NCBI GenBank assembly: GCA_024685545.1
Contig: JAIKVR010000022.1
Location: forward strand, 1 to 53,460
Length of the DNA stretch: 53,460 nt
Origin: Eubacteriales bacterium
GTDB lineage: Bacteria; Bacillota; Clostridia; Eubacteriales; Anaerofustaceae
Direction of reading: 5' to 3'
Below are positions 8,654-17,325 of the stretch, one piece after another. A program made the position numbers and the translations under genes. Position 1 is the first letter of the stretch. Every line of letters begins with the position of its first letter. Under the pieces are notes generated by a model. The model worked only from the letters and a program-made list of their open reading frames with translations. It was not told where the DNA came from and did not search any database.

Positions 8654-8696
8654 GTTTATTCGGATAAACATCACTTGTAGTTTACTCGAATAAACT
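8654..8696 (-). promoter_or_regulatory. twin palindromic operators of the BlaI-type repressor
   Basis: Two similar palindromes lie just upstream of the repressor start: GTTTATTCGGATAAAC (8654-8669) and AGTTTACTCGAATAAACT (8679-8696). Their centres are 26 bases apart. Each has one mismatched pair. A shared consensus GTTTAyTCGrATAAAC is the likely binding site of the adjacent repressor; assignment is by position and symmetry. Confidence 0.65.
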
Positions 8697-9005
8697 AATC
8701 ATGTCAAGATAATATCCTGAAATTAATAATTTATGCGAATCATTAGAATAAGCGATGCTGTCTTTTAGCACCTTGAAGAAAACTTATCTCTTAATCGAAG
8801 TAACTGATAAGAAGTAATCAGATTTAGAAGCATATTTATATCCGATCGGGATTTTTGACTGGTTTTCGCGCAATTACACCCAATGGGGCATAAAATATGC
8901 CTTCACCCGAAAAGAAAGTGAAATCACAACGAACACAATTGCTGAATTTTATAACAAACCACCGAGTTATTGACTGACACAACGGGAATTTGCCATGCAC
9001 TCTCT
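8697..9005. other. intergenic region upstream of the blaI-like gene
   Basis: No complete gene is seen. A plus-strand stretch at about 8828-8974 is open for 48 codons (ending in AEFYNKPPSY and TGA) and follows another short open stretch broken by TAA. It has no ribosome binding site or recognisable family and may be a gene remnant. The A/T-rich part next to 8700 should hold the operon promoter. Confidence 0.3.
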
Positions 9006-9422
9006 TTAATCTGATTTTGGTCTATGACACCCCTCCAGTATTTTCTCAACGAAGTAGGCGTATCTTAAGAAGAAACCGTCATCCATATGAGGCAGCTCGA
9101 TGTAGATGTGATCTTTTCTTCTTGAAAACAGAATATTCGCCTCGCCAGGTTCATACAGATATCCCACTTCCTGTAGGTCTTTTTCTTTCAGGGTAGTCAC
9201 TATCCTGACAAAATCATCTTTTCGAGGACCTGCGAATCCTAGCCCAATTAAGTCTGCTTCTTTTCCATCCAATTCAAAACGAAAGGCGTCTTCAACTCCT
9301 CTGTCATATTCAACGTAGAATGCAAATGAGTGATCCAACAGCTTTTTGCGCTTTCTGCTGTTGCATTTCCTGAAGTACTCCCATTTTCTGACGATTTCGG
9401 CTTTCTTTCCCTCGGTCAGCAT
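9006..9422 (-). CDS. hypothetical protein, 138 residues
   Basis: No family recognised. The protein is soluble and charged, with an N-terminal helical basic segment (KCNSRKRKKLLDHSFAFYVEY) and alternating strands (DLIGLGFAGPRKDDFVRIV; HIYIELPHMDDGFFLRYAYF). GGAGGTG lies 8-9 bases before ATG 9422, supporting translation. It stands between the BlaI operator region and a methyltransferase gene on the same strand, 68 bases apart. Confidence 0.6.
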   Translation of the reverse strand: MLTEGKKAEIVRKWEYFRKCNSRKRKKLLDHSFAFYVEYDRGVEDAFRFELDGKEADLIGLGFAGPRKDDFVRIVTTLKEKDLQEVGYLYEPGEANILFSRRKDHIYIELPHMDDGFFLRYAYFVEKILEGCHRPKSD

Positions 9423-9490
9423 TTTCGTCCAACACCTCCGGAAGAATGCGCTTTTTCAACATTCATAAACCTGAAAGATACTACCGCGTC

Positions 9491-10285
9491 TCACAGTTTC
9501 ATTCCATGCAGGATCATAGAAAGCGGATAACCACTCTGATCTATTGAAAAAGCGCCGCTTATATCATAATCGAACTCCTGAAGTCCTGTTATAACAAAAC
9601 CGTTATTACACATTCCGGATATGATCTCTGACATCGGATGTGTATAATCTGTAAACGTCTTTGAACGATACTTCTTCAGTGTCATATAATACATACCTTC
9701 GTTTCCGGTCCATTTATGTTCAAAGTAAGAAAAATGACATTCCATTCTATGCTCCGGATCAAACTCTGCATCGCCTTCCGTAGCGAGCATATTCGTGCAA
9801 GGATGCTGTTCGTTAAGCACAATCATGGCTCCGGGCTTCATGCATTTTGCCACTATCTTAAAAAAGCGATTCAGATCTTCAAACCAGCATAGTGTTCCTA
9901 TAGTAATGATCACAATATCAAACTCTTTTTCGTATCGCTCGTCAATATCATATATATTCACAGCTTCAAACGTACAAGGCAGGTTTAGTTCTTTTGCCAT
10001 TTCATTAGCAAAAGCGACCTGGTTTTCAGCGATATCAAATCCTATTCCCTTCAAGGCTTTTCCGCTCTTCACCAAGGAAAGCAGCTCCCGACCGTTATTA
10101 CAGCAAAACTGACCGATCGTCTTTCCTTTGGTATCGACGTTTCTCAAGATATCAACCATTTCCTTTTCAAAAAAAGGATAATCTTCTTTCTGTATTCGCT
10201 CAGTTATATCGGCACCCCATGACGGATCCCTATTATCAAAGGCCTCTTCCCAGGCTGCTTTATTGCCTTCAATATACTTTTCCAT
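9491..10285 (-). CDS. class I SAM-dependent methyltransferase
   Basis: 264 residues. The Rossmann core is visible: the motif I region IGQFCCNNGRELLSLVKSG (an unusual Cys-Cys-Asn-Asn-Gly version of the SAM-binding loop), motif II GIGFDIAENQVAFANEMA, an acidic post-II strand (FEAVNIYDID), and motif IV-like DIVIITIGTLCWFEDLNRFF. C-terminal substrate region: NEQHPCTNM...YFEHKWTG. This layout is common in small-molecule methyltransferases of Bacillota; the substrate is unknown. GGAGAGGAG lies upstream of ATG 10285. Confidence 0.85.
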   Translation of the reverse strand: MEKYIEGNKAAWEEAFDNRDPSWGADITERIQKEDYPFFEKEMVDILRNVDTKGKTIGQFCCNNGRELLSLVKSGKALKGIGFDIAENQVAFANEMAKELNLPCTFEAVNIYDIDERYEKEFDIVIITIGTLCWFEDLNRFFKIVAKCMKPGAMIVLNEQHPCTNMLATEGDAEFDPEHRMECHFSYFEHKWTGNEGMYYMTLKKYRSKTFTDYTHPMSEIISGMCNNGFVITGLQEFDYDISGAFSIDQSGYPLSMILHGMKL

Positions 10286-10483
10286 GAACTCTCCTCTCCG
10301 CTTTCGTATGACCGGTCATAATGCATGTCAAGTGCTGTCCAGCAAACCGGATTCCTTCCTATGAAACAATACTTATCGATTTTTAGCTTTGTGATATCAT
10401 CTAGCGTGTACGAATATTATGTTTGTCATGTTTTCCCCTTGCGATTTTGCAGAATCATAATACTCTGGAGCTATCAAACGTCA

Positions 10484-11407
10484 TCATTCCGTTTGCTTTA
10501 TTTCAACGAAATCATATCCTATGGTGACTTCATATACCGTTCTATTTCCGAGCGAATCCTCAAGTATCAGATTGGTTTTTCCTCCCCTGACGAGTTCAGC
10601 ATTGACCATATAGTCCTCTACCGCATCGTTGTACTCTATGCGGGCACTGCCGAAGCGATCGTCTTCAAGATATGCCCGATAGCTGTCATCAAAGACCGCA
10701 CCTGCGCTCCCTCCGTTTACCACGAGAGTCGTCTTATAAGTGATCTTGTTTGTGAAAGAATAGACTGACGCGGCTGCTATCAGGACAGAACTGATAACGA
10801 TTCCGGTGATTTGTATCTTTCGGTTTTCGAAGATTTCGATGGGGTAAAGAAGCAAAGTCACAAAGCAGAAGATGGTACTTAAAAGATGATGAGGTGGATA
10901 ATAAAGCGTTTTCCCTAAAAATCCTGCATAGTGAACCGCGAGAAGCAGCAAAACAGGCGTTAAGATCAGCAACCCCCACCATTTGTTTTTCTTCATATAG
11001 TACCCGGCAAAACCCATAGGGAAAGTCAACAGGGTCCAAATAAACCAGATTCTGTAATATGCGAACAAACCCCATCCAAGGTCGGAAAAAGGGACTTGGA
11101 TTAAATAGACCAACGGTTGACTGATCAGGAAGAACACGAAGCACTTCAATGCTGAATCCATGGGAGAAGAGCTGTTCATAATAATGACGACCCCAAACAG
11201 GATCCATACCTCAAAGCTAATGGTGATATCAGCGAAAGACGTGTCCCCTGCGGAAGGGATCAATGCCATGACAGAGGTATAGATACCTGCGAAAATCGCA
11301 AAAAAGATCAGCCTTTTCCATGACAGATTAATTCCTCCAAACAGTTTTCTGATAAGACGTATGATCAATGCTTCATCAACCTCCGATCTATCGAATTTGT
11401 ATGACAA
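10484..11407 (-). CDS. multi-pass membrane protein of unknown function
   Basis: 307 residues. Hydrophobic segments near 32-50, 66-80, 86-106, 110-136, 142-166, 172-190 and 198-218 suggest about seven membrane passes, followed by a roughly 90-residue C-terminal domain outside the membrane (KTTLVVNGGSAGAVFDDSYRAYL...). The N-terminus, RSEVDEALIIRLIRKLFGG, is cytoplasmic and amphipathic. The family appears in clostridial genomes as an uncharacterised membrane protein. No neighbour gives a functional clue. Confidence 0.65.
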   Translation of the reverse strand: MSYKFDRSEVDEALIIRLIRKLFGGINLSWKRLIFFAIFAGIYTSVMALIPSAGDTSFADITISFEVWILFGVVIIMNSSSPMDSALKCFVFFLISQPLVYLIQVPFSDLGWGLFAYYRIWFIWTLLTFPMGFAGYYMKKNKWWGLLILTPVLLLLAVHYAGFLGKTLYYPPHHLLSTIFCFVTLLLYPIEIFENRKIQITGIVISSVLIAAASVYSFTNKITYKTTLVVNGGSAGAVFDDSYRAYLEDDRFGSARIEYNDAVEDYMVNAELVRGGKTNLILEDSLGNRTVYEVTIGYDFVEIKQTE

Positions 11408-11504
11408 TTTTACTACACCCCAAAATATTCATTTAAGCATTTGATGACAAAAGCACTGGTACAAATACTGATATCCGGTACCTGCGCAGTACTCATGGTT
11501 ACTC

Positions 11505-12107
11505 TTAGTCATCGGAGACAGGAATCGTTATTTCGCACGCATAGTCCTTTGGATATGCATTTTTTGTTCCTCTCAGTTTCCAGTAATCCTTCCAATATGA
11601 CCACCATTTACTGGCAGCTGTTTCTATTTCTTCTTCAGTATATTCTCCCTTTTCCCCTACGATTCTTATCTCATTTCCGCCAACTATAAAACCCACTTCG
11701 TTACATCTGGCACAGAGGAGATGTCTTGCTCCCGAAAGCGTTTCCAGACCGGAAAAATCTTTAACGGGAATTCTGTTCTTAAAATCGTTCAACAACAGCT
11801 CCGCCTCTTTTATATCGTCAAAGGCCAGATCATACGTATCGACAGGATAGATGATGGAATCATCATCACGGAAACGTTCATGCCAGTCCTTTTCATCTGT
11901 ATTATCCAGGGAAACTGCGAAAGCATGACCATAAAAGCGGACAGCTAAAACATCTGTAGTATGTGTTTCTTTTTCGGGTCTTGATTCATCAAAAAGCATC
12001 ACGTCGCAAAACTGTACCTGAACCATATCATCTTTAGAATTCCACCAATGCCAAGAACCCACTTCAGATATTGCATCAGCCAGTATGTTGAGTGTTTTTT
12101 TGTTCAT
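11505..12107 (-). CDS. hypothetical protein, 200 residues
   Basis: No function recognised. Soluble, acidic and Trp-rich. The N-terminal ISEVGSWHWWNSKDDMVQVQF is followed by an alpha/beta region with FYGHAFAVSLD, a CARC pair in LLCARCNEVGFIVGGNEIRIVG, and a C-terminal WWSYWKDYWKLRGTKNAYPKDY. AGGAG precedes ATG 12107, so expression is likely. The single-domain layout without signal peptide would fit a polymorphic-toxin immunity-type protein, but no toxin gene is adjacent, so this is only a possibility. Confidence 0.55.
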   Translation of the reverse strand: MNKKTLNILADAISEVGSWHWWNSKDDMVQVQFCDVMLFDESRPEKETHTTDVLAVRFYGHAFAVSLDNTDEKDWHERFRDDDSIIYPVDTYDLAFDDIKEAELLLNDFKNRIPVKDFSGLETLSGARHLLCARCNEVGFIVGGNEIRIVGEKGEYTEEEIETAASKWWSYWKDYWKLRGTKNAYPKDYACEITIPVSDD

Positions 12108-12561
12108 ATATACTCCTTCTGTACTGCTAGAAAACCGTCTATTTCTTTGTCCTCGTTCTGAAATAGCTGTGGTTTACTTTTGAACCCACATATACTATAA
12201 CATGACAGAAATAATTCTGGAAACGATCCAATGGCTGCTCTAATCGTCGGACGAGGTCATCAAGTGTTCAGGAACTCATTTTCTAAGCATGAGATGACTT
12301 TTATAAAAGCGTTATTCTTCCACAAATGGAGGGGAAGATATTGCGGGAAAGTTGAAAACAAACGATTCTTAATGTAAAATCTGTGTAGAATAGACAGCCA
12401 TCAGCGCGAAAAATGGTTCCGGCAGAATCTGTCTGTTCAAGATAAAGAAAACGACCGCCATGCTGCTTTGGGAAGCATACCATCCTCTGATGAGGATGCA
12501 TCCGTAGTTGCTCAGAGCTGATTCATTGGCCTTGTTTAGGAATAAAGACGGAAGGTAAACA
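12108..12561. other. intergenic region before the lipoprotein gene
   Basis: Divergent intergenic stretch of 454 bases. Only short, poorly supported open frames occur on either strand. A plus-strand stretch at about 12385-12515 reads as a plausible peptide (EKWFRQNLSVQDKEN...) but lacks a start signal. The region should contain the promoters for both flanking genes; no convincing -35/-10 pair was found. Confidence 0.3.
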
Positions 12562-13596
12562 ATGAAAAGAATTGCTGCAATGATTATTTCGGCCGTGCTC
12601 TGTTTAAGTCTTGTCTCATGCAGTGGCGAAGGCGGAGAAGATCTGTCTTCCGAACCGTTCTCCGTGAAATACGAAAACCACTCCCTGAGTGGCACTTTGG
12701 GATTCATAGCGGAAGGGAATTGGTACCATCTGGGTATCAGCAAGACTTCGGGAAACGTTGCGGGCAACGAGATAGGCTTCGTGCATGCCACCAAAACAGA
12801 TGATATTCACAATGAAGGATCGGTATTCATTGGGCCCGTGGAGATGTATATAACCGACAGCTTCGAAGGGGACACTATTCAAGAGAAGATCCGGTCCTTC
12901 GTACGTTCCTATGCTCAAGGGGATGAACTTGTGGCTGAAGGAGAAACCACCGTCGCAGGTATCAATATTCTCAGACGCGCAGGTATCGAAGGTGACGACC
13001 GCTATTCCAGAGCGCGTTACTGCGGAGTGGGTGAATTCAGAGAAGGGATCCTCGTTATCTTTTACGATGTCAACGTGAGTGGTCAGAACGCAAAAGAGGA
13101 TGCAAAAACCTACATTAAGATCTTTGAAGATTGGCTGGGAACTCTAAATCTGGATGCAGCTAACGTGTCCGATGCTTCCGGAGATCTTCCTCTGTCGAAT
13201 GGCATGACCCTCTCAGGCTTCCCGGTTAAGCTCACAGACGATATGAGCCTTTATATGGACAGTATCGACGGGCAAACCAGCGTCGAGTCATTCAATGACG
13301 AAGATGAGCTGTTTAAAACCAAGGTATCTGTTTCCGGCGATAAGGACAGCCAGTTCATGTACTTTGAGGGATTTCTCGCCGAGTGGAAACACAGAGAGCT
13401 TAACGAAAAGGGACCTGATGATCTGAAGGGCAACTTCAAATGGTCGGTATACCGCTGTGAAGATCAACCCGGTATGGCGATCGCCACAGCCAAGAGGAAC
13501 GGCAAATACCTATGCGTCAGCATCGAAAGTCACAGCATAGGAGCAGGTGATCAGGCCGCTGTTGACGAATGGCTTACCAAGATGGATGTGAAGTAA
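12562..13596 (+). CDS. secreted lipoprotein of unknown function
   Basis: 344 residues. Signal peptide MKRIAAMIISAVLCLSLVSC with a lipobox (LVSC), so it is probably anchored to the outer face of the membrane at Cys20. The remainder appears to consist of two related halves: residues about 30-190 and 205-344 each contain strands ending in a ...W-L-x-x-L/M motif (EDWLGTLNLD; DEWLTKMDVK), suggesting an internal duplication. GGAAGG lies before the ATG. It is a lone plus-strand gene among minus-strand genes and is followed by a strong terminator. Confidence 0.75.
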   Translation: MKRIAAMIISAVLCLSLVSCSGEGGEDLSSEPFSVKYENHSLSGTLGFIAEGNWYHLGISKTSGNVAGNEIGFVHATKTDDIHNEGSVFIGPVEMYITDSFEGDTIQEKIRSFVRSYAQGDELVAEGETTVAGINILRRAGIEGDDRYSRARYCGVGEFREGILVIFYDVNVSGQNAKEDAKTYIKIFEDWLGTLNLDAANVSDASGDLPLSNGMTLSGFPVKLTDDMSLYMDSIDGQTSVESFNDEDELFKTKVSVSGDKDSQFMYFEGFLAEWKHRELNEKGPDDLKGNFKWSVYRCEDQPGMAIATAKRNGKYLCVSIESHSIGAGDQAAVDEWLTKMDVK

Positions 13597-13613
13597 TACA
13601 ATGATGCAGAACA

Positions 13614-13658
13614 AATACTCCGCAGAAATCGATTAAATGTTTTCTGCGGAGTATTCTT
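13614..13658 (+). terminator. intrinsic terminator of the lipoprotein gene
   Basis: A perfect 15-base stem, AATACTCCGCAGAAA (13614-13628) against TTTCTGCGGAGTATT (13641-13655), with a 12-base loop, 18 bases after the stop codon. The downstream tail is short, but stem length and position are convincing. Confidence 0.8.
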
Positions 13659-13688
13659 ATAGTCTATTCTTCGCAAATAACACAATAA

Positions 13689-13787
13689 TCAATCATATTT
13701 TATAAATACAGTTCCGTTATTCCAGAACACATCGATGCTACTGAAATTGTCACCGTCTATACTGATATGATTCTCCAATCCTGTTCC
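13689..13787 (-). pseudogene. remnant of an unidentified gene (C-terminal end)
   Basis: A short minus-strand frame reads GTGLENHISIDGDNFSSIDV and ends WNNGTVFIKYD plus TGA, resembling a genuine protein C-terminus. Upstream, all frames are broken by stops. No start or ribosome binding site. Probably a decayed gene left beside the MATE gene; family not recognised. Confidence 0.35.
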
Positions 13788-13976
13788 ATGCTACGATTGG
13801 GACGTTAAGGAAATGCAATCTCATGCACCACCGTCTTTGTATATTCCTCATGAAATTGGGAAAATCACAATGAAACAAAAGCGCAGTTATTGTTCCATTG
13901 TGCATATCGATTATTCTTTCACAAGCCGAAAAGAATGCAATTGAACAATGTGCATCAGACTTTATTATCAGGTACT

Positions 13977-15299
13977 CTAGTCTACACTCAGCAGATCGAT
14001 CTTCTTTTTTCTCAACATGAATATATATGCTCCTGCGGATACGACAGTATCGAACGCGTTGCCAATCCCAAACAGCAGTGCGATGCTGATCAGCGTCGGT
14101 GTCCATTTTCCGGTGATATAGAAAAGAAAAGCTGTCCCATAATAAATGGTATTCGTCGCTACCGATTCGAACAACATGTAGTTCGTTTTTCCCAGACCGT
14201 AGAACGTTGCATCAAAGATATTCTGAAAAGCAAATAAAACATAGAATCCCAGCAGGATCAGTACCAGTACAAACAGCTTGTCAACATCGGAAAACTGCAA
14301 AATGTGCGTCATAAACGACTTCCATAACGGAATAGTCAGGCACCAGATAACGCAAATGCCAAACGTTATCGCAAAGTAACCGAGCGTGTTTTTTCTGACA
14401 TTGTCTTCACTTTCCGCCGTTTCATCCTTTATCAATTCGCCGAGTTGAAGTATCGGCAACAGAAGCCATCCCCAAATGAAATTGTTGGCAACCCAGTAGG
14501 TTCCCTGTTCGCCGACGATGTTTACCATACGCGCTACCATGAGCATATATGCAACGTTTCGAACAAAGGATTCCAGACCAGAGACCCCTCCGATTTTCAG
14601 GAACTCCTTCATCCAGCCAAAATCAAGCTTCTCTCTTGTAAATGCTTTAACGTCCTCATTGTGCAGCAACAATAATGAAATGACGAGAATCAGAATGTTA
14701 ACGATTATATTCGAATACCCGATACCGTTTACGCCAAGGTCCATCGATACCGGCAAAGTGGATATAAGGAACGTATCAAATATAAGTGAAAGGATGAGTC
14801 TGGTTACTGTCAGGATGTATATGTACCGACTTCTGTTTACAGATATCAGTGCCACAAGTGTAAACTGTGCGAGTATCAAGAAAACGTTTGCGATGCTTTC
14901 GATACGGATATACACTGCAGATGCGGCGATAATGGTTTCATACGCCGCCATCAACGCAAGCAATTGCTTGGCGAAGACGAACACGACTGTTGATAGGATA
15001 GCATACACTACGAGAGACACGAGCAGGCCCGTGCGTACACAATTTGAGAATGCCTTTTTGTCCTCCTTCACTTTCCCGAAGAAATGGAACAGAGGAAGAA
15101 TGATTGCTTCGCTTATTACCTCATACAGAAGATTTACCCACGAAAGCTGTCCTGCTATCGAAAACGACCAGTCACCGGGCAACTGTCCGAGAAAAAACAC
15201 ACGTACCGTATTATAGATCGTCGGACACAACCCAAGTACGAGCAGTGCGAGATACATTTTCAGATTTATATTTAGAATAGACTTTTTCAGCTTATCCAT
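13977..15299 (-). CDS. MATE-family efflux transporter
   Basis: 440 residues, about 12 hydrophobic segments in two similar halves, as in MATE (multi-antimicrobial extrusion) pumps driven by Na+ or H+. Typical features are the N-terminal LGLCPTIYNTVRVFFLGQLP, the central cytoplasmic loop after LLLLHNEDVKAF, and IGGVSGLESFVRNVAYML in the second half. Length is normal. The substrate is unknown. Start ATG 15299 with GAGAGG upstream. It is placed immediately downstream of the split GNAT gene but separated from it by 45 bases. Confidence 0.85.
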   Translation of the reverse strand: MDKLKKSILNINLKMYLALLVLGLCPTIYNTVRVFFLGQLPGDWSFSIAGQLSWVNLLYEVISEAIILPLFHFFGKVKEDKKAFSNCVRTGLLVSLVVYAILSTVVFVFAKQLLALMAAYETIIAASAVYIRIESIANVFLILAQFTLVALISVNRSRYIYILTVTRLILSLIFDTFLISTLPVSMDLGVNGIGYSNIIVNILILVISLLLLHNEDVKAFTREKLDFGWMKEFLKIGGVSGLESFVRNVAYMLMVARMVNIVGEQGTYWVANNFIWGWLLLPILQLGELIKDETAESEDNVRKNTLGYFAITFGICVIWCLTIPLWKSFMTHILQFSDVDKLFVLVLILLGFYVLFAFQNIFDATFYGLGKTNYMLFESVATNTIYYGTAFLFYITGKWTPTLISIALLFGIGNAFDTVVSAGAYIFMLRKKKIDLLSVD

Positions 15300-15344
15300 A
15301 TATACCTCTCTAAAACGTTAGAACAGTTTATTGTTCCACATGAA

Positions 15345-15830
15345 TCATCTGTTTTGTGATACCAAATACAGATCTTTCTTCAGAATGATCTTTTCATCCG
15401 TTCTTTTGATTTCTGCAAAACCATGTTTCAGAAACAGGCTAATTGCTGGATTATCGATGGCTATATCATCCAGAAGAACTGGAATACCATTTTCTTTTGC
15501 TGCATTACAAAGGACTTCAAGGCCCTGACTTCCGTAACCTTGGCCACGAAACTCAGAGTAGACGATCACGTCTGCGACATATCCATCGTATTCTGAATCA
15601 TAGTGATACGCGATCTAGCCAACGAAATCGCCATTCTCATTTTTCAGATACCTGTAATAACGCTGATTGTCATGATTTACGATCCAATAATCATACCAAG
15701 GCTTCCATTCGTCTTCAGGGAAAGGGATTGTACCTCCCCATGCGTGATTAAAGGACATTGTGGCTTCATCACAAAGCATCCTTTGCCTGAACCATAATTC
15801 TTCGAATGCAGGAATGACTGCTTCAATCAT
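15345..15830 (-). pseudogene. GNAT-family N-acetyltransferase, interrupted by in-frame TAG
   Basis: From ATG 15830 the frame encodes 71 residues (ending RYLKNENGDFVG), then TAG at 15615-15617, then continues in the same frame as IAYHYDSEYDGYVADVIVYS and EFRGQGYGSQGLEVLC. The second part contains the acetyl-CoA-binding motif R-G-Q-G-Y-G, so the stop separates the N-terminal half from the cofactor site. GAG or CAG to TAG would explain it. Total length of 161 codons is normal for GNAT enzymes. Probably inactive if the base is correct. Confidence 0.8.
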
Positions 15831-15959
15831 TTTTTCTCCTCAGGAATAAACAATTCAAAAGATGATCTTCTCCGGTCGGTGTGCGAAATATACCTTTTGG
15901 GGAGCGAAAGATAGGATCTGTTTCTAAATGTTTTCATCTTGGTTATTCGTTGCGAATTG

Positions 15960-16226
15960 CTAGTTGCAAGCTATCGTCTGATGGTTTATATCGTCGTCGT
16001 ACTCCGCTTTCCAGTAATGATGATCATCTATCTCTCTAAACCGGATCCTTGATATATTATATTGATGCTTGAAAGGATATTTCATGAATACAAATATATG
16101 ATCATCCGACGCTTTTGAAAAACCTCCCAGTGAGGCCTCTTTAATCTCATTTCCCGATTCCAGTTCCGATTGAAGTATGTGCTTCATCCCTTCGCTTAAT
16201 CTGCCTATCAAACTGCTATTAATCAT
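15960..16226 (-). CDS. small hypothetical protein, 88 residues
   Basis: Start taken at ATG 16226 because GGGGGT lies seven bases upstream; a longer frame to 16259 lacks a site. The sequence mixes a helical start (SSLIGRLSEGMKHILQSEL) with strands (DDHIFVFMKYPFKHQYNISR; DHHYWKAEYDDDI). No family recognised. It sits between the GNAT remnant and the isochorismatase fusion gene. Confidence 0.45.
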   Translation of the reverse strand: MINSSLIGRLSEGMKHILQSELESGNEIKEASLGGFSKASDDHIFVFMKYPFKHQYNISRIRFREIDDHHYWKAEYDDDINHQTIACN

Positions 16227-16359
16227 TTTTGATACCCCCGGATAATAAGACTTAATCAATTGCTTTGTATTATTATTCTGCTTTCCGACTTGCTGAATCC
16301 GAAGCCTTTCCAGCTAAGATTCTCCACTTATTGTTTTGGGTCGTTTAAGAAACAGCGTC

Positions 16360-17262
16360 TCAGCACATCGGTTCAAGATAGCTCACAGTTTTTCCGGTTG
16401 AAATGGCATATTCTATCTCTGATTTTGTACTCGAGCCAATGTATCCGCCAACGTTGACAACATAAATCTCATCTGCCATATCAATCTTCCTCTTGTGCAT
16501 GTCATCCAGCATTTCCTTAATTCCTTCATTCCACACCTCAGAATCTCCGGAATGACCGAACAACCCTACACTGATCACGATATTGCCTTCCAGTGTCAGC
16601 CGTTTCTGAGCCTCAAGGAACGAGTCTTTGAACCGTGTGCTTCCGCACAAAGTTATGACTTTATATTTTCCCGCCTTATTTCGTTTTGAATTGACCTCTG
16701 CAATTCCCGGTTTCCCAGTATCCTGACAAATCGCCGTTTGTGGTTTTTCTAATATCTCTATGGATTCTTCGAACGTTACAGTGTGTACGAGTTCTTCCCA
16801 AACATCCTCATTGTAATACTTTACTGTAGTTTCACCGGACATGTAGTCATTATCAAAGGTTGAATTCGTCCCTTCAGGAATGATCACATCATATCCTCTT
16901 TCAAACGCGGATTTCACAGTGGCATCGATACAGTAATTCGTCTGCAGACCGATGATCATCAGTCGCTTGTCTGTCTGCTGTTTAAGGTATTCTTTAAAAT
17001 CTCTGTTTCCAAAGCAGCTGTTGATCGTCTTGATGAATACTTTTTCTCCCTCTTTCGGCGCTATCTCATCGATGATTTCAAAGGCTTCGTCTCCGACCGA
17101 CATACCGCTGGCAGGACCTGCGTCATGCTGAACAAAGACAACTTCAACATTGTTTTTTCTCGCGATATCTACCAGTTGGGCTGTCCTTTTTATGAACGTA
17201 TCAAAGGCATATAGGTCTTCGTCAACCAATCCTTTCTGCATATCGATAACTAACAGAATCAC
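16360..17262 (-). CDS. isochorismatase-like hydrolase fused to a nucleoside deoxyribosyltransferase-like domain
   Basis: 300 residues, two domains. Residues 1-175 are an isochorismatase/nicotinamidase-type cysteine hydrolase with the expected triad D7 (VIDMQKG), K78 (VFIKTINS) and C111 (GLQTNYCIDAT). Residues about 199-300 (YKVITLCGSTRFKDSF ... VGLFGHSGD ... DMADEIYVVNVGGYIGSST ... SEIEYA) match the small family related to nucleoside 2-deoxyribosyltransferases. The domains are joined by a roughly 25-residue basic linker. The start is GTG 17262 with GGAGG eight bases upstream. Likely cytoplasmic; joint action on nicotinamide- or nucleoside-like compounds is inference. Confidence 0.8.
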   Translation of the reverse strand: MILLVIDMQKGLVDEDLYAFDTFIKRTAQLVDIARKNNVEVVFVQHDAGPASGMSVGDEAFEIIDEIAPKEGEKVFIKTINSCFGNRDFKEYLKQQTDKRLMIIGLQTNYCIDATVKSAFERGYDVIIPEGTNSTFDNDYMSGETTVKYYNEDVWEELVHTVTFEESIEILEKPQTAICQDTGKPGIAEVNSKRNKAGKYKVITLCGSTRFKDSFLEAQKRLTLEGNIVISVGLFGHSGDSEVWNEGIKEMLDDMHKRKIDMADEIYVVNVGGYIGSSTKSEIEYAISTGKTVSYLEPMC

Positions 17263-17325
17263 TTCTCTGCCTCCTTCTCAAAAACTGACCCGGTGATATC
17301 CCGACGTACCGGAATAAGTCGCGGT

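Noticed and set aside
8750..8974. Short plus-strand frames upstream of the BlaI operator
   Set aside because: Broken by TAA, no ribosome binding site, and no family recognised; kept only as a note on the intergenic region.
10325..10768. 147-codon plus-strand frame
   Set aside because: Mostly antisense to the membrane protein gene at 10484-11407; no start signal.
13750..14106. 118-codon minus-strand frame
   Set aside because: Overlaps the MATE gene end in another frame; only the short tail at 13689-13787 looks like a genuine protein remnant.
14518..15216. 232-codon plus-strand frame
   Set aside because: Antisense to the MATE transporter; rich in Ser/Thr/Arg as expected from the reverse of membrane-protein codons.
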